NCBI GenBank assembly: GCA_020425835.1
Contig: JAGQRC010000179.1
Span: forward strand, 1-7,099
Direction of reading: 5' to 3'
DNA length: 7,099 bases
Source: Planctomycetota bacterium
GTDB taxonomy: Bacteria; Planctomycetota; UBA8108; UBA1146; JAJFFE01
The first letter of the stretch is position 1. Every line of letters starts with the position of its first letter. Shown here in pieces: positions 1 to 5,057 of the stretch. Position numbers and translations under genes: made by a program. The notes below the pieces were generated by a model that saw only the letters and a list, made by a program, of their open reading frames with translations, searched no databases and was not told where the DNA came from.

Positions 1-2632
1 TCGAGTCCGGGTCCAGCACCTCCACGACGTTCTCCGCAGGTCGCGCGGCCACCGCAGCTCCCGCGACCGGAACGCCACGCGAGTCGGTCGCCGCGAACAG
101 CACCGGCACCTCTCCGACGGGTACGCGCAACACGGTCTCCTGGAGCTCGAACGTCGAGTTCTCCACTTCGAAGGAGTGACTGCCGCGCTCGCCGTCCGCT
201 TCTTCCCACTGCAGCGAGTAGCGACCCGGGAGCAGGTGGCTCACCAGGAGCCGGATCTGGTCCTCGTGCCGCTCCAAGCGCGCCACCTCGTGGTTCCGAT
301 CGACCTCCGCGACGAGTCGAACGTCGGCGGGAGGTCGAGTCCAACCGATGCCCTCGTAGACGAATGTGAAGACCCCGGTACGAGTCCGGGTGATGGCGAG
401 CGGACCCGCCTGGAACGAGCCCGCTCCGTGTGAGAGCACGCGGGGCGACACGTGCGCGAACCCGGAGCCGCGACCGAGGACCAGCACCTCGACCTGCGCG
501 GGTCGCGGCATCACTCGCCACGACCCGAACGCTCCGTCGGGCGCGAGTGGGTACGACGCGAGGATGACCGGATCGCGCGGATCACCGTAGTAGAACCGCT
601 CGACGACTCGATAGTCGTTGGTGCTCCCGGTGTCGAGGCCCGCGATGCGTCCCGCCACGAAGAGATCCCGATCGGGCGTCCACTCTTCGCGAAGGGCTAT
701 CGTGTGACCTCCTTCGATCACATCGCTGCGCACCCACATCTCATCGATGAGACGCGGCACGTTCTCACCGTCGACCACCAACAGGTACCGGTGCCCCTCC
801 AGGAGCCCTTCGACGCGAACCGATCCGTCGTCGCGAAGGCGGTACTCGAAGACCTGGCCATCGATGAATGCGCTCGAGACCGTCAGGCGGGCCCGCGGGT
901 ACGCCTCCCGAGGCAGGCCCTCCACGCGCAGCTCCACCGACGTTCCGCGCCCGAACTCGACCTCGCCGAGGTCGACCTCGGCGTCGCCGCGAATGTTCGT
1001 CGGGAGCGCGAGCTCCAGCGGGAGGTAACCTCGGATCTCGAGCCAGATGTGCTCTCCCCCGTCGGGCACCGATCCCCGATAGGCGACCTCGCCGCTCGGA
1101 TCGCGGAACACCGGTGTGACGTCGAGTCCGATCGCGAGCTGCTCCGGCTCGATACCGACGACTCGCCCCTCCTCATCGCGTCGAACGCATCGCAAGCGCA
1201 AGGTGGTCGCTTCGCGGACATCGAACGCGTAGATCGCTTCCGGGGCGGGATTCACGAGCGACATCGTGTGGCGCCAGAGTCGAGGGGAGCGCGAGGTCAA
1301 TTGGAACTGTATGGGCTCGTTCTTGGTCGGCTCCTGGTCCCGGAGCCGCTCATCGACCCCGAAGCCGAAGCCGCCTTCGGCATCGGTGAAGAGGCGGAAC
1401 CATCGCCCCTCCTCGGGAACTTCGACCTCGATCTCCATCGCATCGAGCGGGCTTCCGTTGCGATCGGTCAGCACGTATCGACTGACGACCGGAGCAACCT
1501 TCACGACGCGGATGCTCGGACGCAGATAGGGCTCCAATGAGACGAACGCGAGCTCCATCCGGCTCTTCCAGATGGGTTCCGGATCCTCCTCGTTGAGCTC
1601 GACGTAGTCGGGATGCAGGAGATCGAGCCGCCGAACCCATTCGCGGGACAGAGGGACCACCCCTTCATCATCCGTGTAGAAGACCACCTGCTTCGACGCT
1701 GCCCCGTACTCGACGGCGTAGCGCTCGGCCTCCGCGGCTTCACCCGTGGGTCGGTCCGCCGCGAGGTAGGGGTCGGCGTACTCCTGGACCGCGATCGCCA
1801 TTTCGGTCAGGGGTGTCTGATCGATGTCGAAGAAGTAGAACGGCACCGTGTGAGCTGGTCGCAGCGCGATCGTCGTGCGGGGCCAGCGGCCGTCCATGCC
1901 CTGGGGCTCGGTCACCCTCACGAACGGCGCGAACCGTGGATCCATCACTTGGAGGTGCGCACGGAGTCGCGGATCCTCTGGGTGTTGGGTGGGGATGCGG
2001 AACAGCCCCCCGGCCTCGGACTGGATGTCGAGCCGATGCTCGGCGAACGGTGCCGGCGGATAACCGTCGGGGCTGTGACTGAAGACCACGCGGATCGGAA
2101 CTCCGGCGAGGCCCTCACCCGTCCGAGCGTCGATGACCTGGCCCGTCCACTCCCGAGCATCGATGGTTCGATCGGAGACGACGGGGTTGCGAAGTCCGGC
2201 CGCGGTTCGGACCAACGTCACTCGCGCGCCGAATCGTTCGGCGCCTTCGATGGTGACGCTGCCGACCACGACGACCACGCTGTCCGGCGTGACCCGGAGC
2301 GTCGTCCCGGCCTCGACCATCGCCTCGCCGCTGTCCCAGTCGTCCGCGACCGCGATCTCGATGATGCCGTCGCTGACCTCGGGTAGACCCTCTGCCGTGA
2401 ATCGGGCGTCACCGAGCGAGCGGACCGTCCGGCCTTCGATCTCGAGCCGGGCGCCGTCTTTCGCGATCCACCATGCTCCCGACACTTCGGCCGCTCCGTC
2501 GACGACCTTCCAACCGCCATCGCTTCGCACCTCGACACGCTCGGCGGGCGTCGAGCGGAAGGTCCGGAATGCGGAGTACCCCAACGCGCCGAACACCACG
2601 ATCCCCGCCAGGAGCCACAGCACCATCCGCAT
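1..2632 (-). CDS. Large membrane-anchored protein with carboxypeptidase-regulatory-like domains (C-terminus beyond window)
   Basis: The complement strand is open without a stop from the ATG at 2632-2630 to the left edge: 877 whole codons plus one base. Residues 3-22 (MVLWLLAGIVVFGALGYSAF) form one hydrophobic helix with no clear cleavage site, so I infer an N-terminally anchored protein facing outward. Residues 33-150 are beta-rich and unrecognised. Residue 162 onward (WTGQVIDARTGEGLAGVPIRV) is a classic carboxypeptidase-regulatory-like/transthyretin-like strand pattern; a second such unit begins near 384 (YVLTDRNGSPLDAMEIEV, then FTDAEGGFGFGV) and another near 843 (PVLFAATDSRGVPVAGAAV) at the window edge. 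There is one cysteine (C482) and no visible catalytic motif. The family's fold is known for binding and structural roles; the actual role is unknown. It is transcribed divergently from the HAD gene. Coding evidence is the continuous frame, the Shine-Dalgarno match and coherent domains; plus-strand frames opposite it are low-complexity shadows. Confidence 0.9.
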   Translation of the reverse strand, partial: MRMVLWLLAGIVVFGALGYSAFRTFRSTPAERVEVRSDGGWKVVDGAAEVSGAWWIAKDGARLEIEGRTVRSLGDARFTAEGLPEVSDGIIEIAVADDWDSGEAMVEAGTTLRVTPDSVVVVVGSVTIEGAERFGARVTLVRTAAGLRNPVVSDRTIDAREWTGQVIDARTGEGLAGVPIRVVFSHSPDGYPPAPFAEHRLDIQSEAGGLFRIPTQHPEDPRLRAHLQVMDPRFAPFVRVTEPQGMDGRWPRTTIALRPAHTVPFYFFDIDQTPLTEMAIAVQEYADPYLAADRPTGEAAEAERYAVEYGAASKQVVFYTDDEGVVPLSREWVRRLDLLHPDYVELNEEDPEPIWKSRMELAFVSLEPYLRPSIRVVKVAPVVSRYVLTDRNGSPLDAMEIEVEVPEEGRWFRLFTDAEGGFGFGVDERLRDQEPTKNEPIQFQLTSRSPRLWRHTMSLVNPAPEAIYAFDVREATTLRLRCVRRDEEGRVVGIEPEQLAIGLDVTPVFRDPSGEVAYRGSVPDGGEHIWLEIRGYLPLELALPTNIRGDAEVDLGEVEFGRGTSVELRVEGLPREAYPRARLTVSSAFIDGQVFEYRLRDDGSVRVEGLLEGHRYLLVVDGENVPRLIDEMWVRSDVIEGGHTIALREEWTPDRDLFVAGRIAGLDTGSTNDYRVVERFYYGDPRDPVILASYPLAPDGAFGSWRVMPRPAQVEVLVLGRGSGFAHVSPRVLSHGAGSFQAGPLAITRTRTGVFTFVYEGIGWTRPPADVRLVAEVDRNHEVARLERHEDQIRLLVSHLLPGRYSLQWEEADGERGSHSFEVENSTFELQETVLRVPVGEVPVLFAATDSRGVPVAGAAVAARPAENVVEVLDPDS

Positions 2633-2636
2633 CGAT

Positions 2637-2644
2637 CTCACCTC
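2637..2644 (-). promoter_or_regulatory. Ribosome-binding site of the minus-strand gene
   Basis: On the complement strand the sequence GAGGTGAG lies four bases before the ATG at 2632, with its GAGG core about eight bases away. It supports this ATG over upstream in-frame starts: GTG three codons earlier lies inside the ribosome-binding site, and the ATG at 2806-2804 has no good site in front of it. Confidence 0.7.
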
Positions 2645-2869
2645 GCGCTCTCGAGACCGGTTGCCGTCACCAGCATAGTCGTCTTCCGGGCACGTCGCGA
2701 ACGCGATCAGCGAACCGGTGGCCAACCCCCCGCCCGTCGAGGACTGGTTCCAGCGCGACCATCCCCCCGCACCGTGGCCGACCTCTCCCTCGAAGTGTTG
2801 CGACATCGTACGGTGTCGTTGCGCCCCTGACCGACGGTCGATCCCGAGCTCCATCGATATTCTCGTGCG

Positions 2870-2903
2870 GGAACCTCGATCCTCGCTCGAGACGAGATCC
2901 CGG
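2870..2903 (+). promoter_or_regulatory. Shared leader box, copy 1 (upstream of HAD gene)
   Basis: GGAACCTCG (2870-2878) and CGAGATCCCGG (2893-2903) are separated by 14 bases. In the leader of the dockerin-kelch gene the same two blocks are directly joined (3482-3501). Both copies are preceded by GTGCGG. The first block starts 100 bases before this gene's start codon, against 98 bases for the second copy. The insertion splits the CTCG/CGAG palindrome of the joined form and itself allows a small stem (2882-2885 with 2893-2896). A regulatory role is inferred from position and recurrence. Confidence 0.45.
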
Positions 2904-2917
2904 AGCGCGAGGTGGGA

Positions 2918-2936
2918 TGCCCGGTCCGAGCGGGCA
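2918..2936 (+). other. Leader hairpin before the HAD gene
   Basis: A perfect 6-bp stem, TGCCCG (2918-2923) with CGGGCA (2931-2936), closes a 7-base loop. It lies between the shared leader box and the AGGAGG ribosome-binding site. The dockerin-kelch gene has a hairpin in the equivalent place. It may be an RNA leader element or a protein-binding dyad; no T-run follows, so it is not a typical terminator. Confidence 0.4.
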
Positions 2937-2957
2937 GAATGAGACACCCCCAGACCC

Positions 2958-2963
2958 AGGAGG
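2958..2963 (+). promoter_or_regulatory. Ribosome-binding site deciding the GTG start of the HAD gene
   Basis: A perfect AGGAGG lies six bases before the GTG at 2970. This fixes a GTG start and places the HAD motif I aspartate at residue 6, as expected for a family in which motif I follows the first beta strand. Confidence 0.85.
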
Positions 2964-2969
2964 CACTCC

Positions 2970-3350
2970 GTGCACTTGGCCATCGACATCGACGACACGA
3001 TCACCGTCGCTCCGAAGTTCTTCGCAGCCATCACACAACGTTGGACCGAGGCGCGAGTGACGATCGTCACCTTCCGTGTCGATCGCGCGAAGACCGAGGC
3101 GTTCCTCGAGAACCACGGGATCCGATACGACCGGCTCATCACCTCCGACGACCCGGTGCATGGCTGCCCCATCGAGCGCGACATGGCCGAATGGAAGGTC
3201 GAGGTGTATCACGCGATCGCCCCGGATCTGATCTTCGAGGACATGCTCGAAGTCGTGCAGAAGCTCGACCCCTCGATCCCCGTCCTCCTCCCGTGCGATG
3301 CGGTGATCCGCGCGTGGATCGGACGGAGCCTGAGCGAGCACGAGCTCTGA
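2970..3350 (+). CDS. Very small HAD-fold hydrolase-like protein
   Basis: This 126-residue cytoplasmic protein has no signal peptide or membrane segment. It carries the full set of haloacid dehalogenase motifs in compact form: motif I D6-I-D8-D9-T10 directly after the first strand (nucleophile and acid/base aspartates), motif II as T34 at the end of the hydrophobic strand TIVTF, a lysine K76 in the AEWKVEVY helix for motif III, and acidic E90-D91 after the strand DLIF for motif IV. HAD enzymes with DxDxT are usually magnesium-dependent phosphatases. At 126 residues there is no room for a cap domain, so an open active site acting on a large phosphorylated substrate or a nucleotide is plausible; the substrate cannot be read from sequence. 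Start is GTG with a strong AGGAGG. It stands alone: 229 bases separate it from the next gene, so an operon is uncertain. Confidence 0.9.
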   Translation: MHLAIDIDDTITVAPKFFAAITQRWTEARVTIVTFRVDRAKTEAFLENHGIRYDRLITSDDPVHGCPIERDMAEWKVEVYHAIAPDLIFEDMLEVVQKLDPSIPVLLPCDAVIRAWIGRSLSEHEL

Positions 3351-3428
3351 AGCGAGGTCCGAGGGGGTTCTCGGCGCGAGTCGGCGGAGACATCGTCGGG
3401 CCGCCGGAGCCGTCCGTCCTCGAGCTCC

Positions 3429-3453
3429 GTGGGTTGGCCGCAACGAACCCCAC
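3429..3453 (+). terminator. Weak candidate terminator after the HAD gene
   Basis: GTGGGTT (3429-3435) can pair with AACCCCAC (3446-3453) with one bulged C at 3448, about 78 bases past the stop codon. No T-run follows, so this is at best a factor-assisted or non-canonical terminator. Confidence 0.2.
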
Positions 3454-3481
3454 TCGCTCCCCGAACGTCGGTGCGGAGTCC

Positions 3482-3501
3482 GGAACCTCGCGAGATCCCG
3501 G
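3482..3501 (+). promoter_or_regulatory. Shared leader box, copy 2 (upstream of dockerin-kelch gene)
   Basis: GGAACCTCG is joined directly to CGAGATCCCGG, giving a central CTCGCGAG palindrome. It starts 98 bases before the ATG at 3580. The same two blocks occur, split by 14 bases, 100 bases before the HAD gene, and a looser split version lies before the lipoprotein gene. GTGCGG stands just upstream here (3471-3476) and in copy 1. Confidence 0.45.
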
Positions 3502-3529
3502 TCCCAACGGTCGTCCTTTCCGGATGGGT

Positions 3530-3554
3530 GGACGCCGGAGAGTGTCCGGCGTCC
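3530..3554 (+). other. Strong leader hairpin before the dockerin-kelch gene
   Basis: GGACGCCGGA (3530-3539) pairs perfectly over 10 bp with TCCGGCGTCC (3545-3554) around the loop GAGTG. It ends 25 bases before the ATG at 3580. The sequence after it is CCCCTTCG, without a T-run, so as a terminator for the HAD gene it would be non-canonical. A 5' leader structure affecting expression or stability of the downstream mRNA is an equally good reading. Confidence 0.55.
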
Positions 3555-3579
3555 CCCCTTCGCACGATCGGAACCGTCG

Positions 3580-4782
3580 ATGTCGCCCACCCGAAGCCTG
3601 CTGCTCGCGCTGTTCGCCGTCCCACTCCTCGGTGGGCCGTTCGCCCGAGGGTCCGTGCCGTTCATCCGCGGCGACGTCAACGCGGATGGAGCCGTCGGTA
3701 TCGACGATGCCGTCTTCCTCCTCTCCCACTTCTTCGTCTACGGCGCGCCGACGCCGCCCTGTCTCGACGCGGGAGACATCGATGACGGCTCGGCCCTGAA
3801 CATCGCGGATGCCGTCGCGTTGCTCGGCTACCTCTTCGTTCCGGGAAGTCCGACCCCGGCGAGCCCCTTCCCCGATTGCGGCACCGACCCCGGGAACGAC
3901 ACGATCTCCTGTCTCGGACCCATCGCCTCCTGCGACTTCGCGTCGGAGTGGGTGACGGACCTCGCGATGCCGTCGCCCCGGGGTGCCCACTGCGGCGGCG
4001 TTCTCGATGGACGACTCCACCTGTTCGGCGGAGCCGCGAGCTGGACCGGTGGCGGCACGGACGGCATCCACCAGATCTACGACTTCGACACCGGAACGTG
4101 GTCCACCGGAGCTCCGGTGCCGGATTCCAACACCTGGGGTGCGGAGGGCGTCGTCGCGGATGATGGTCGGTTCTACATGATCGGGGGTTGGCCGTCGGGT
4201 GGCACCATCGCGCGGGCGTACGACCCGACGACCGACACGTGGAGCTCCTTGCCCGACGTGCCGTGGTCGTTCGAGTACGGTCACGTCGTCGCCGCAACGC
4301 CGGGACAGGTGCACGTGATTGCGGGAACCGGCATCAACCACCACGCGGTCTACACGATCGCCAGCGGGAGCTGGTCGTTCGCCGCACCCCCGCCGTCCTA
4401 CTCGTACGGGATGGCGGGCAATGCGATCGGCAACACGATCGCCGTCATGGTGGGCATCGGTGGCGTCATCCTCACCTACGATGCGTTGACGGATTCCTGG
4501 AGCGCCCCACCCGCCGCTCCCATTCCCGCCTACGCGCCGGCGACCGTGGCGGTCGACGGTCGTCTGACGGTGATCTCGGGGACGACCGACGAGTCCGGTG
4601 GCAACATCTGCACGGTGCAGCAGTTCGATCTCGCCAACGAGACGTGGACCGAGCTGACGCCGATTCCGACGCCTCGTTCGTGGGCGGTCGCCGTCGAGTG
4701 GAACGATCACGTGCACGTGGTCGGCGGGTTCGACCTGAACAACCAAGCCACACCCGTCCACGAGAGTCTTCCCACGCCCTGA
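3580..4782 (+). CDS. Secreted dockerin-like, kelch beta-propeller protein
   Basis: The 400-residue product starts with a signal peptide (R5, hydrophobic core 7-17, likely cleavage near A22-S25). Two dockerin-type calcium loops follow: D32-x-N34-x-D36-G...D43 and D66-x-D68...D77, each leading into a short helix (AVFLLSHFF, AVALLGYLF). In the second loop position 5 is glycine (G70) instead of an acidic or polar residue. The flanks PPCLDAGD and PFPDCGTDP are typical of planctomycete proteins. Residues 120-400 are kelch repeats: GG or G-rich turns followed by YDxxTxTW-type ends at 168-174, 214-221, 258-265, 300-307 and 349-356, with HVHVVGGFD (377-385) starting a last blade that the strand around 122-133 could close, giving six blades. 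Dockerins bind cohesins and kelch propellers bind proteins or glycans, so a surface binding role is inferred. Only a weak GGAA (3570-3573) serves as ribosome-binding site. No C-terminal sorting signal is seen. Confidence 0.92.
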   Translation: MSPTRSLLLALFAVPLLGGPFARGSVPFIRGDVNADGAVGIDDAVFLLSHFFVYGAPTPPCLDAGDIDDGSALNIADAVALLGYLFVPGSPTPASPFPDCGTDPGNDTISCLGPIASCDFASEWVTDLAMPSPRGAHCGGVLDGRLHLFGGAASWTGGGTDGIHQIYDFDTGTWSTGAPVPDSNTWGAEGVVADDGRFYMIGGWPSGGTIARAYDPTTDTWSSLPDVPWSFEYGHVVAATPGQVHVIAGTGINHHAVYTIASGSWSFAAPPPSYSYGMAGNAIGNTIAVMVGIGGVILTYDALTDSWSAPPAAPIPAYAPATVAVDGRLTVISGTTDESGGNICTVQQFDLANETWTELTPIPTPRSWAVAVEWNDHVHVVGGFDLNNQATPVHESLPTP

Positions 4783-4800
4783 TCGGGTGAGTTCGTGGGG

Positions 4801-4813
4801 CGCGTCGCACGCG
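4801..4813 (+). terminator. Weak candidate terminator after the dockerin-kelch gene
   Basis: CGCGT (4801-4805) pairs with ACGCG (4809-4813) around a 3-base loop, 18 bases past the stop. There is no T-run, so this is weak evidence. A longer-range pairing of ATCCCG (4853-4858) with CGGGAT (4882-4887) also exists further on. Confidence 0.2.
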
Positions 4814-4913
4814 GCCGAGATTCCGAACACCGAGCCGCGCACCCGACCTACGATCCCGCATCGGCACGACCCACCGCGACCCGGGATGGTCCGATGTCCG
4901 CACACCCGTTACC

Positions 4914-4952
4914 GGAACCTCCGCGACTCTCTTCTCGAACGATGCGATCCCG
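4914..4952 (+). promoter_or_regulatory. Shared leader box, copy 3, divergent (upstream of lipoprotein gene)
   Basis: GGAACCTC (4914-4921), continuing CGCGA, and GCGATCCCG (4944-4952) resemble the two halves of the box in front of the other plus-strand genes, here split by 22 bases. The first half begins 144 bases before the ATG at 5058, further than in the other two leaders. This copy is looser than copies 1 and 2, and GTGCGG is absent. Confidence 0.3.
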
Positions 4953-5010
4953 CCTCAAGAGGCTGCCCGAACCGCTCCGATAAGGCGGAGAGTCCGTGAA
5001 CCCCACGGGC
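4952..5010 (+). ncRNA. Candidate structured 5' leader of the lipoprotein gene
   Basis: Three short stems follow one another: GCCT/AGGC (4952-4955 with 4960-4963), CTCCG/CGGAG (4975-4979 with 4986-4990) and GTCCGTG/CACGGGC (4992-4998 with 5004-5010, one G-T pair, loop AACCC). The region shares CGGAGAGT and a following CCCTTC with the leader hairpin of the dockerin-kelch gene. It does not match a riboswitch class I can name. I see the pairings; that they form an RNA element in vivo is inference. Confidence 0.3.
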
Positions 5011-5047
5011 CCTTCCCGAACGAGATCGAACATCCACTCCGATCCGT

Positions 5048-5052
5048 AGGAG
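5048..5052 (+). promoter_or_regulatory. Ribosome-binding site of the lipoprotein gene
   Basis: AGGAG lies five bases before the ATG at 5058, clearly selecting this start, which also places the lipobox cysteine at a normal position (residue 27). Confidence 0.8.
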
Positions 5053-5057
5053 CAAGA

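Larger units (their letters stand above)
2633..2969. other. Divergent intergenic region between the anchored protein and the HAD gene
   Basis: These 337 bases hold the leaders of two genes pointing apart. Towards the left gene I see its ribosome-binding site and a minus-strand GGAACC at 2751-2746. Towards the right gene I see the split GGAACCTCG/CGAGATCCCGG box, a hairpin and AGGAGG. A perfect 11-base dyad GACCG-A-CGGTC at 2829-2839 could be an operator, though it is short. I found no convincing sigma-70 -35/-10 pair. The left gene's frame stays open through the whole region (an ATG at 2806-2804 would add 58 residues), but it also stays open into the antisense of the HAD gene, so openness says little here. 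No confident gene lies inside. Confidence 0.6.

Noticed and set aside
452..2678. Plus-strand open frames at 452-1540, 1613-2386 and 2133-2678
   Set aside because: They lie opposite the continuous minus-strand frame, have R/D/H/P-rich low-complexity translations, no domains and no ribosome-binding sites; they are antisense shadows in GC-rich DNA.
2912..3799. Plus-strand 295-codon frame overlapping the HAD gene and the start of the kelch gene
   Set aside because: Wrong frame relative to both genes with convincing motifs; composition is arginine/proline-rich and there is no domain.
2667..4905. Minus-strand open frames at 2667-3680 and 3139-4905 (up to 588 codons)
   Set aside because: They run antisense to the HAD and dockerin-kelch genes, both of which have clear motifs. 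Translations are arginine/glycine-rich without domain or signal.
4955..4983. Sigma-28-like promoter (TCAAGAGG ... TCCGATAA)
   Set aside because: The parts resemble flagellar sigma elements, but the spacing is about two bases too long and the -10 overlaps a stem; no flagellar gene is nearby.
4986..5030. Glycine riboswitch, suggested by GCGGAGAG
   Set aside because: The conserved CCGAAGG-type core and the closing ACTCTCAGG-like part are absent, and the downstream gene has no link to glycine.
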